NCBI GenBank assembly: GCA_017531305.1
Contig: JAFXLG010000028.1
Span: 1 to 61,783, forward strand
Length of the DNA: 61,783 nt
Source of the DNA: Alistipes sp.
GTDB taxonomy: Bacteria > Bacteroidota > Bacteroidia > Bacteroidales > Rikenellaceae
Reading direction: 5' to 3'
Shown: piece after piece, positions 1 through 7,356 of the stretch
How positions within the stretch are numbered: the first letter of the stretch is position 1
Layout: the number at the start of each line of letters is the position of its first letter
Notes under the pieces: model-generated
Told to the model about the DNA's origin: nothing
The model's input: the letters and a program-made list of their open reading frames with translations, nothing else
Database searches by the model: none
Position numbers and translations under genes: made by a program

Positions 1-251
1 AGACCATCTCTCTTCGATTTTGTCAATTCAAAAATTATTCGTAAATTTGTCGTAAGCAACTGTAGTCCTGAAGTTTGTATGTCAAAAGTCGGACTCGAAA
101 ACGACACCTTGAAACAACCCAAGTGTCCCTCGAATTGGGAGTATAGTACTGGGCAAAGGCAATTGCTTGATATACAGAGTGGAGAGCAGATGGACAGACT
201 CTCGTTTTCCGCTCAACGCACAGCGATAATCGAAAGATTATCGCTTTTTTT
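1..251 (+). ncRNA. Probable structured small RNA, 6S-like
   Basis: No protein reads convincingly here. The first ~194 bases can fold with closed ends: 4-13 (ccatctctct) pairs with 183-193 (agagcagatgg) with one bulge, aagcaa at 54-59 pairs with ttgctt at 163-168, and an inner hairpin forms from 103-110 and 121-127. A strong intrinsic terminator follows at 222-251, so the transcript would be about 250 nt on the plus strand. A long closing stem, internal loops and a ~190-nt body resemble 6S RNA, which binds RNA polymerase and is known to be abundant in Bacteroides. The family assignment is inference; an unrelated small RNA or a 3' UTR of a gene left of the window is possible. The 5' end may lie outside the window. 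Confidence 0.33.
222..251 (+). terminator. Intrinsic terminator after candidate small RNA
   Basis: A perfect 10-bp stem (agcgataatc at 222-231, gattatcgct at 236-245) is closed by a GAAA tetraloop and followed by T at 245-251. The flanks cgcac and gtgcg extend the symmetry. The U-tract lies only on the plus-strand side, which fixes the direction. Confidence 0.85.
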
Positions 252-291
252 GTGCGTTTCGCGGAAGAGTCCGCGACCATATAGACAATCC

Positions 292-330
292 CTCCAAACC
301 TCCCTTTGACAAGGGAGGCTTCGCTTGGAG
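292..330. repeat. REP-like hairpin
   Basis: An 8-bp perfect stem (cctccctt at 299-306, aagggagg at 311-318) with loop tgac sits inside a second arm pair, ctccaa at 292-297 and ttggag at 325-330. There is no T-tract, so it does not look like a terminator. Short hairpins of this kind are frequent between genes in Bacteroidales; only one copy is visible in this window. Confidence 0.5.
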
Positions 331-844
331 CAGAAAACGAGATTCGCCACGAGTGATCCCAAGTTGCCCCCTTTCAGGTGCTGGGGGTGTAAATATAATT
401 CGCGAGAAATTGCCTACGCGAAGCGTGGGCTCGAGTCTCCTTTTATAAAGTTTTAATTATTAAGGTTTATGGTTTTTTGGCGGGGTTGCGGTGTCTGAAA
501 TCGCGAATTCGTTGAAACTTTCGTGCGATTAGTTTTAACTTTTGTTAAATTTTGTGGTTATAACTTAAAAAAATCTAGCACCGATTTTTTAAAAAAGCCC
601 CATATTGAATTTTAAATCTAATTCAAATTTCGAGTAAAAATATGTAAGTATATAGGCTTTGAAAGTTATAAATAATAATTAAAATTACTCAAAATGCTTA
701 ATAAACGTAATTTGAAAAAATGTCATTTAGGTAGAATTTTCTCTCCTTTTTTGACTAAAAGAGATGATATTTAACTTTCTAAAATGCAGATAATCAGTAA
801 GTTATAAGGGGGGGGGGATTTTTCAAAAAAAAGTTTTCAAAACT
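331..844. other. AT-rich non-coding region before the fimbrial operon
   Basis: This 514-base stretch has no supportable reading frame. From about 430 it becomes strongly AT-rich with many short A and T runs, typical of a promoter and regulator-binding region. It contains the G10 run described separately. I found no long inverted repeat pair that would mark an invertible promoter. Confidence 0.6.
808..817 (+). repeat. Homopolymer G10 tract (possible contingency site)
   Basis: Ten consecutive G lie in an otherwise AT-rich region, about 28 bp upstream of the -33 part of the putative fimbrial promoter and 180 bp before the first gene. Runs of this length slip readily during replication. At this location a length change would alter the spacing between an upstream binding site and the promoter, which is a known way to switch surface structures. 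The switching role is inference. Confidence 0.6.
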
Positions 845-845
845 A

Positions 846-876
846 TTGCATGAATAAATATTTTGTTATAGCTTTG
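846..876 (+). promoter_or_regulatory. Putative Bacteroidota promoter of the fimbrial operon
   Basis: TAgcTTTG at 869-876 matches the Bacteroidota -7 consensus TAnnTTTG, with TTG at 846-848 about 20 bp upstream as a -33 element. The predicted start point is near 882, giving a ~115-nt leader before the first fimbrial gene at 998. Confidence 0.5.
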
Positions 877-997
877 TGTTCGGAAAGTTAAAACAGCCTT
901 TTTGGTATTTATTTATAGATGTGGCTTACGATTTATAAATAATTTTAAAATGCGCTAATATTTCCCCTAAAACGGCAATTGAAAAATTTCGAGGTAA

Positions 998-1582
998 ATG
1001 AAAAAATATCTTTTATTTCTATTGGTGATTTGTTCTGCGAGCTTTTTTAATAGGCTTTCAGCACAGGAGTGGGCTATTAAGAGCAACCTCCTTTATGACG
1101 CTACTACATCAATGAACATTGGAGTGGAGAAGGCGTTGGCAGAGAAGTGGACTTTGGATATTTCGGGTAACTGGAATCCATTTCAGTTCTCGGAGAATAA
1201 GAAGTGGAAGCATTGGTTTGTGCAACCCGAGGCGCGATACTGGACTTGTCGTAAGTTTGGTGGACATTTCCTTGCTGGACATCTTTGGGGTGGACAGTAT
1301 AATGTCGGCAATATCGACAATCTGCCCGATTTTCTTGGGACTAACTTCTCGCAGCTTGCTGACCACCGCTACGAAGGTTGGTTTGTAGGTGCGGGTGTTG
1401 GTTATGGATACGCGTGGATGCTTGGTAAGCATTGGAACTTGGAGGCGCAGATATGTATCGGAGTTGCCTATACCGACTACGAGAAGGCTTACTGTCCTAA
1501 GTGTGGTGAGATCATCAAGCGCGATGATCATGTATATTACGGTCCTACCAAGGCGGCGATCAATTTAGTTTATCTGTTCTAA
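998..1582 (+). CDS. DUF3575 outer-membrane beta-barrel protein
   Basis: A 194-residue protein with a signal peptide (cleavage probably after Ala22 in LSA-QEW), alternating aromatic beta-strand segments and a C-terminal Phe, as expected for an outer-membrane barrel. Sequence pattern and position fit the DUF3575 family, which in Bacteroidales is found at the head of Mfa-type fimbrial loci. A CPKC pair near residues 165-168 sits in an extracellular or periplasmic loop. The ATG at 998 follows gagg closely, and the next gene starts 12 nt downstream, so it is the first gene of the operon. The role in fimbrial assembly or anchoring is inferred from context; the molecular function is not known. Confidence 0.8.
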   Translation: MKKYLLFLLVICSASFFNRLSAQEWAIKSNLLYDATTSMNIGVEKALAEKWTLDISGNWNPFQFSENKKWKHWFVQPEARYWTCRKFGGHFLAGHLWGGQYNVGNIDNLPDFLGTNFSQLADHRYEGWFVGAGVGYGYAWMLGKHWNLEAQICIGVAYTDYEKAYCPKCGEIIKRDDHVYYGPTKAAINLVYLF

Positions 1583-1594
1583 TATCGTGGCAAT

Positions 1595-3055
1595 ATGAAA
1601 AAGATATACCTTATATATATTTTAGCATTTGTGCTTTGTTCAGCAGTTCAGGCACAGCCAATTTTGCAGGGAGCCGATCAGGTGAAGAATCTGCAGATCT
1701 CCCGCAACAACAATAATGTGTCGGTAGCGATGGATGTTGATATCTCGAACATCGAGGTTGGTGCCGATGAGACAGTTGTTTTGACTCCCTATATCGAGAA
1801 GAATGGCAAGGAGTTGAGATTGCCATCTATCGAGGTTATGGGTCGCCGCGCATATCTCTATTTCTTGCGTAATGGCGAGGTCACCGTTACTCTCGATCCT
1901 TTGTATTCTGAGCGCGTAGCTAAGCGTGCTGAGCGTAAGAATGGTAAGACTCAGCTGGTTAACTATGCTACCAATGTTGCGTTCGAGGAGTGGATGCGTG
2001 GCGGTAAAGTCGTGGTTAAGGAGGAGAGCTGCGGTTGCAACTCCGAGCTTATCGCTCAGGATGAGAAGCAGATCGGACGTTTCTTGCACGAGATCTACAA
2101 TCCTCAGTATATCATCTCGTTCATCGAGCCTGAGCCAGAGCCCGTTAAGGTGCGTGATGAGTCTCATACTGCCTACATCAACTTCAAGGTCGATAAGTAT
2201 GATATCTTGGAGGATTATAAGAATAACAATGTCGAGTTGGCATCTATCATCAACTCTATCAATAAGGTTAAGGAGGATGAGGATCTTACCATCACCTCTA
2301 TCACTATCGAGGGTTGGGCATCACCTGAGGCTACTCAGCAGCATAACCAGACTCTTTCTCAGAACCGTGCCAATTCGCTCTCTAACTACGTTGCCGAGAA
2401 GACAGGCATCGCCCGTGATCGTATCGAGGCTATCGGTCGTGGTGAGGATTGGAATGGCTTGCGCGAGTTGGTTGTAGCCACTCCGAGACTCTTGTCGCAG
2501 GATAAGGTGTTGGCTGTTATCGATGATTCATCGCTCACTCTCGACCAGAAGGATAAGAAACTTGAGGATATGATCCCTCCTACCATCTACCAGCGTTTGA
2601 TGAACGAGATGTATCCTAAGTTGCGCCGCAACGACTACCGCATTGTCTATAACGTGCGTAACTTCAACCTTGAGGAGGCTCGCGCTCTGATCAACTCCGA
2701 CCCACGCAAGCTCTCTTTGTCAGAGATGTATAGGGTTGCAGGCTCTTACGCTAAGGACTCACAGGAGTATAAGAAGGTGATGGCTATCGCTGCCAAGACC
2801 TATCCTCAGGCTGTTGCCGCTGCCGTAAATCATGCGGCTCAGCAGATCGCAGTTAAGAACTATGCTGGCGCACTCCAGACTTTGGCGGCTACCAATCGCG
2901 AGGATGCACGTGTGCTTGCTACCGAGGGTTATGTTTATATCAATATGGGCGATCAGGCTAAGGCGCGTGATGCGTGGACCAAGGCTGCCGCAAAGGGCAA
3001 TGCCGAGGCTAAGCACAACCTTGCTGAGCTGGATAAGCACCTCAAGAGCTTGTAG
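1595..3055 (+). CDS. DUF3868/OmpA-like protein with C-terminal TPR region
   Basis: A 486-residue secreted protein. The signal peptide ends at about Ala20 (VQA-QPI). Residues ~21-180 fit the DUF3868 region with CGC at 146-148; residues ~190-290 resemble an OmpA C-terminal peptidoglycan-binding domain (a beta strand, then GWASPE and the NQTLSQNRA helix); residues ~395-480 are Ala-rich TPR-like helices. Proteins with this arrangement accompany DUF3575 and Mfa1-type fimbrillins, so it probably links the fimbrial machinery to the cell wall. It ends with two TAG codons in tandem. The 83-nt gap before the major fimbrillin is AT-rich. Confidence 0.8.
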   Translation: MKKIYLIYILAFVLCSAVQAQPILQGADQVKNLQISRNNNNVSVAMDVDISNIEVGADETVVLTPYIEKNGKELRLPSIEVMGRRAYLYFLRNGEVTVTLDPLYSERVAKRAERKNGKTQLVNYATNVAFEEWMRGGKVVVKEESCGCNSELIAQDEKQIGRFLHEIYNPQYIISFIEPEPEPVKVRDESHTAYINFKVDKYDILEDYKNNNVELASIINSINKVKEDEDLTITSITIEGWASPEATQQHNQTLSQNRANSLSNYVAEKTGIARDRIEAIGRGEDWNGLRELVVATPRLLSQDKVLAVIDDSSLTLDQKDKKLEDMIPPTIYQRLMNEMYPKLRRNDYRIVYNVRNFNLEEARALINSDPRKLSLSEMYRVAGSYAKDSQEYKKVMAIAAKTYPQAVAAAVNHAAQQIAVKNYAGALQTLAATNREDARVLATEGYVYINMGDQAKARDAWTKAAAKGNAEAKHNLAELDKHLKSL

Positions 3056-3138
3056 TAGAACTATTGTAATGAACCAAAACAATACGAAACAAATTTTTAA
3101 ATTAACACATTTATTAACTTATTTAAAACTATTCTACA

Positions 3139-4386
3139 ATGAAGAAAATTTTTATCGTAGCTATGGCGCTTGCAGCATTTGTAAGCTGTAGCAAAGATGA
3201 TGGTGTGAAGCAGTTGCAGTCTTCAAAGAAGGCAGTTGCAATTACAATCGCTAACGGATCAACAGAAACACGTGCTGCTGTTGTCACTACACCTGTTGCA
3301 GCTGATAAAATTGCTGGCGGTACCGCTACAATTCAGGATCAGGCTGTAGATGGAGCTCCTTGTGCTGATGTAAATGAACTCGTAGTGTTGTTTGCTAATG
3401 CTAATGGTACTGTTGAGGAAGCTTATACATTCCCTCAGGGACAGGCTGTAGGTGAGGATGGTAAATACACTTACAGATGGCATAATGTTAGCGAGTCTGT
3501 AACTCAGGTTGCGGTTGTTCGTGATATTAATGAAAATGGCGTGGCTAATGTTAATACTGAAGATTATAAAGGTAAAAATATCTCAGAATACAAGGCAAAA
3601 GCTGAGGATGTAGATGCTATGGAGAATATCGACATCACTAAGATCGATCTTTATGTTTCTTCTACATTGGAACCTAATGGTAACTGTACAATCACAGATA
3701 CTCACACAAATACAGAATGGACATATAAACTTTATACTGCTGACGTAACTATCGCTCCTGCAATTGCACGTGTTGAGATTACAGGTATTGCTTGTGATGT
3801 AGAGACTTGTTCTGCTACAGATCATGCTACTGCTCACGTTTCTCACGTTCTTGGTGGTACAACTTTGGCTGCTGCAAATGGTCAGTTGGTATCTGGTGGT
3901 TATGATGAGTTGGCATTGGGTGAGCTTACTTGGGGTGATAACGACGAGTACAAATTCAATCTTACAGGTAATACTTTGAAGGGTATTTATAAGGGTAATA
4001 AAGCTGAGGATTATAAAACTGCTCGTACCCCTGTTTGGTATACTCCAACTGAGGTTGTTGCTGAGGGTGAAACAGCAGATGGAACAGCAGATGCTATCGT
4101 TTGGAATATCAACCCAAGCGCTAAGGTTCCTCAGATAGGTGATGATCCTATGGTAATCAAAATGGAGGCTTCGGCATACGACTATACTGTTGTAAACACA
4201 AGTAAGACTTTGTCTATCGGATTTAAGAATGTAACAGAGTTTGCACCAGGTAATATTTATCGTTTTAATATCAATTTTGGCGAGAACAATCTTGATGAGT
4301 CAAACGAGGCTATTTGTGTTGAGGTTAAGGTAACTATCCAACCTTGGGTAGTTGTTACTGTACAACCAGAGTTTGGTAACAACTAA
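3139..4386 (+). CDS. Mfa1-like major fimbrillin (lipoprotein precursor)
   Basis: A 415-residue precursor with a lipobox ending at Cys17 (AAFVSC). A T-R-A site at Arg45 resembles the Arg-specific cleavage point that frees the donor strand of Porphyromonas fimbrillins during assembly. The beta-rich body and the C-terminal run with PWVVVTVQPEF match the Mfa1 major-subunit family, which exports as a lipoprotein and polymerises on the cell surface. Codon use is richer in A/T than in the division genes downstream. A strong terminator follows directly, so this gene is probably made in large excess over the later subunits. Confidence 0.88.
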   Translation: MKKIFIVAMALAAFVSCSKDDGVKQLQSSKKAVAITIANGSTETRAAVVTTPVAADKIAGGTATIQDQAVDGAPCADVNELVVLFANANGTVEEAYTFPQGQAVGEDGKYTYRWHNVSESVTQVAVVRDINENGVANVNTEDYKGKNISEYKAKAEDVDAMENIDITKIDLYVSSTLEPNGNCTITDTHTNTEWTYKLYTADVTIAPAIARVEITGIACDVETCSATDHATAHVSHVLGGTTLAAANGQLVSGGYDELALGELTWGDNDEYKFNLTGNTLKGIYKGNKAEDYKTARTPVWYTPTEVVAEGETADGTADAIVWNINPSAKVPQIGDDPMVIKMEASAYDYTVVNTSKTLSIGFKNVTEFAPGNIYRFNINFGENNLDESNEAICVEVKVTIQPWVVVTVQPEFGNN

Positions 4387-4426
4387 TCCTTTGCTAACAG
4401 CAAATTAGAATCTAATCTATACTTTG

Positions 4427-4461
4427 GTCCTCCCCTCGGTGGGAGGGGAGGACTGTTTTTT
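4427..4461 (+). terminator. Terminator between major fimbrillin and minor subunits
   Basis: The 9-bp GC-rich stem gtcctcccc (4427-4435) / ggggaggac (4445-4453) is followed by a T run at 4456-4461. It lies 40 nt past the fimbrillin stop codon and would end most transcripts there, allowing limited readthrough into the anchor and tip genes. Confidence 0.85.
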
Positions 4462-4466
4462 AATCG

Positions 4467-4500
4467 AGAGGCTTTAGGCTTCGGTATCAGAGGCTTTAGG
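4467..4500. repeat. Direct 12-bp repeat in the intergenic gap
   Basis: agaggctttagg occurs at 4467-4478 and again at 4489-4500, start to start 22 bp, directly after the fimbrillin terminator. Function unknown; it could be a binding site for a regulator or simply repetitive sequence. Confidence 0.5.
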
Positions 4501-4609
4501 TTTCTTATGAGGGGGTCCCACTCCGAGAGGACAAGCAAAAAAATTTAGCCACCCCAAGGTGGTAGAACAATCAGGCGCGTGTGTGCGCCCTACTAAAAGT
4601 AAATTAAGG

Positions 4610-5530
4610 ATGAAGAAACTTCTATACTTGTGTTTGCCACTCGTCTCTTTCGTTCTGCTCGCGAGTTGCATCAAGGAGAATTATGACGACTGTGAAAGGT
4701 GTGAACTCACCTTTAGTTACACGGGCGATGTTAGTTACGATATATTCCCACAACAGATTACGCGCGTAAGCCTGTATGTTTTCGATGCAGATGATCGTTT
4801 GGTACAAACCAAGCGCATCGAGCAGAACGAACTGAGAGCATTTCAAGGCACAAAACTCAACCTCTCACCAGGTCGTTACCGAGTGGTAGGTGTGGGTAAC
4901 GAATTCGACAAGACTGTTGTTGAGAATACTTCTGCCAACGATATGAGCCAAATCATTTTCCGCCATCCAAATGCCAATACCGAGCAGGTTGTCGAGGGCA
5001 ACGACTCGTTGTATTTGGGTCAGAAGATGATCACAATCCCCGAGGAGTATTGGTACAAGGATGATGTACCTTTCCGCTCTTCGCACCTCAAGGTATCTTA
5101 TACCGTAAAGGGTTATGTAGATATCCCAGAGAGTAACCAGCAGGCGACACGAGCCACAGAGAGCTTGTTGGAGCTTAGAGTAAAGAACCTCTTGCCAAAG
5201 ACCGATTTTACGAATCGCGCTCATGGCGATAAGATGACTTATCACCCACAGCTTACGCTCACACCTTCTAACGCTGAGCATAAGGGCTACTTTAATATCA
5301 TGCGTCACGCCAAGGACTCTGACGTGGAGTTCGAGTTGGTGGACAAGGCATCGGGTGAGGTTGTCCATACATTGATGCTGAAGGATTTCTTGGAGATGTA
5401 TCCTCAGATTGATGTGACTAAACAGGAAGTTTTGATTCCAATTATAGTGGAATTTAAGAATATAGGCGTTACAGTGACCATCCCCGACTGGATGATTCAA
5501 GATGTAACCCCAGATTATGGTAACAATTAA
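4610..5530 (+). CDS. FimB/Mfa2-family fimbrial anchor subunit
   Basis: A 306-residue lipoprotein with lipobox Cys20 (VLLASC). The early segment (ITRVSLYVFDADDRLV) is the typical first beta strands of the FimB/Mfa2 family, which cap the fimbrial shaft at the outer membrane and control its length. It closes with the strand pattern VTVTIPDW...DYGNN, parallel to the end of the major subunit. An ATR site occurs inside the protein near residue 200. The ATG at 4610 after taagga is preferred over a further upstream in-frame start because the signal peptide begins here. It sits 14 nt before the next gene. Confidence 0.85.
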   Translation: MKKLLYLCLPLVSFVLLASCIKENYDDCERCELTFSYTGDVSYDIFPQQITRVSLYVFDADDRLVQTKRIEQNELRAFQGTKLNLSPGRYRVVGVGNEFDKTVVENTSANDMSQIIFRHPNANTEQVVEGNDSLYLGQKMITIPEEYWYKDDVPFRSSHLKVSYTVKGYVDIPESNQQATRATESLLELRVKNLLPKTDFTNRAHGDKMTYHPQLTLTPSNAEHKGYFNIMRHAKDSDVEFELVDKASGEVVHTLMLKDFLEMYPQIDVTKQEVLIPIIVEFKNIGVTVTIPDWMIQDVTPDYGNN

Positions 5531-5544
5531 TAAGGATACGGACG

Positions 5545-7329
5545 ATGAAAAGAGTCAATTACATAATCACACTTGCCGCTTGCCTCGCCGCACTCCTTAC
5601 CTCATGTATCAAGGAGGAGAATTATGAGGTTAGTACGGCATATTTGGATGTGTCGCTTAATACGCGTGGTGCAGCCTCATCACAGTCGCAAGGTGACGGT
5701 ATCACAGATGTAATGCTTTGGGCGTTCAAGTGTAGTAGTGTCGATCCTGAGACAGGTATTCCTACTGTGGAGCAGCAAACAGCATCAGCTTGGCGTACCA
5801 TTACAGGTATTAGTACCTATGAGTCGCTTGAAGATATCCATTTATACCTGCCTTTGTGCGATGCTGAACCTCAGAACTACGTTTTGATAGCTGTTCTCAA
5901 TCAGGGCTCGTTTGGAAAGATTTTCGATAGAACGAAGGATAAGGTCGCAGATGCGAATGGTAATGAGCAGTATCAAGAGTTGGTACTCGATAAGGATACT
6001 CAATACAATCAGTTGATTAACGCTTCGTTCGATGCAACAACTTGGACGGGTTGGAATAACTATGTATATGGTGATGCCAATACTCAGGATAAGACCCCAA
6101 CGCATATGCCTGTGTCGCATTGGAAGGTAGTGCAGATGACTAATGAATATAAGCATGATACAAATTGTAAGCAAGAAACTTTAGATGTTTTTAGAGCTGT
6201 TGCCAAGGCGCAGTTGTTCATGATCAAGGAGAGCGATACATTTGATCTTGAGGTAATTGAGGCAAAGTTGACTCACTATAGTTTACCTAAGGAGGGAATC
6301 CTATTGTCGAAGTTAAAAGCTGAAGCTTTGCAGCGCGAGTATAGTCCTGGTACCGACCAGCCTGCACCTGCATGGTTTGGTAATAACCCTGAGATAGATG
6401 AGTGGGTGGATGTGCGTGCTCTGATGAACACTAATGGTTATATAGATGATAAAGATAATAAAGATAAAGATAATAAATTCTTTGTCACAAGTGTAAAGGA
6501 TGCGTCTGCTACGTCTCAGCAATATCAGTTCGTTGGCTCTACCTTTATGTACGAAGCTCCTGGTAAGTGTGCTCAGGAGGATGATGTTTATAACATAGTA
6601 AGTGGCAACGGCTACTTTCTTGAGGTGACCTATACGGTTAATGGCACGCCTCAGACTAGGCGTGTTGCTATCCCTTGTGAGGTTTTGCGTAACCACGACT
6701 ATCAGATCAAGGCTACCGTCAAGAACGATGGTGGCGTGGCGGTGGAATACACCGTAGCCGACTGGGAGGATGTTCCGTGGGATTTGGAGTTCGATGCGGC
6801 TCAGAATTCTGAGTTGTTGCCATTCCCAAGCAAGGGCTCTGAACCAGCAGAGAATCAGTTTGCGGCAGTATCTTTTATTCAGGGAACTGAGGACGGCGCA
6901 GCCAAGTTGTTCTTCCAGATGGAAGGTCCTGACGGTATCACTTGGAAGCCTACGATCCTCAATGCGAGTCAGGATCACTATATCACTCGCGTGTATGAGG
7001 TTATCCCTCAGACTTACGATGCAGAAGGCAATATTGCTACTTATGAATTGTCGTCTGAACCCGTAGAGGGCGATATCGAGGCAGATCCTGATAAATTCTA
7101 CTGTATCAAGGTAATCGCTTTGGATGCTACGGCACACACGGCACGTACCGAGCCTATTAAGTTGGGTATTACTCATGCTCCGCAGTGGAACGATGAGAAA
7201 TCCAATCTGTTGGTTGTAAATCCAAAGGATAGTGATGAAAATTACTTCTGGTATGGTAAGGATACCTCTGGTAATCCTTCAAAGAAGGTTGGAGATGAGT
7301 TGATGGTATATATCTACCCTGAAAAATAG
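5545..7329 (+). CDS. Fimbrial accessory lipoprotein (Mfa-type minor subunit)
   Basis: A 594-residue protein with lipobox Cys21 (ALLTSC) followed by negatively charged residues, and a T-R-G site at Arg41 resembling the maturation site of fimbrillins. The N-terminal half contains a strand pattern (DVMLWAFKC) shared with the neighbouring subunits. The middle ends with YTVADWEDVPWDL, the terminal strand motif of fimbrillin domains, at about residue 410, and an additional C-terminal domain of ~180 residues follows. It is probably a minor shaft or tip component; the exact class cannot be assigned by eye. Confidence 0.72.
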   Translation: MKRVNYIITLAACLAALLTSCIKEENYEVSTAYLDVSLNTRGAASSQSQGDGITDVMLWAFKCSSVDPETGIPTVEQQTASAWRTITGISTYESLEDIHLYLPLCDAEPQNYVLIAVLNQGSFGKIFDRTKDKVADANGNEQYQELVLDKDTQYNQLINASFDATTWTGWNNYVYGDANTQDKTPTHMPVSHWKVVQMTNEYKHDTNCKQETLDVFRAVAKAQLFMIKESDTFDLEVIEAKLTHYSLPKEGILLSKLKAEALQREYSPGTDQPAPAWFGNNPEIDEWVDVRALMNTNGYIDDKDNKDKDNKFFVTSVKDASATSQQYQFVGSTFMYEAPGKCAQEDDVYNIVSGNGYFLEVTYTVNGTPQTRRVAIPCEVLRNHDYQIKATVKNDGGVAVEYTVADWEDVPWDLEFDAAQNSELLPFPSKGSEPAENQFAAVSFIQGTEDGAAKLFFQMEGPDGITWKPTILNASQDHYITRVYEVIPQTYDAEGNIATYELSSEPVEGDIEADPDKFYCIKVIALDATAHTARTEPIKLGITHAPQWNDEKSNLLVVNPKDSDENYFWYGKDTSGNPSKKVGDELMVYIYPEK

Positions 7330-7356
7330 TGTAACTAATTAATCAAACTGAATAAG

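Noticed and set aside
35-309. Small proteins in the first 310 bases
   Set aside because: Frames on both strands overlap a stem-closed segment with terminator; no ribosome site or protein-like composition.
440-997. Invertible promoter upstream of the fimbrial operon
   Set aside because: No pair of long inverted repeats flanks the promoter by eye; short AT-rich matches are expected by chance.
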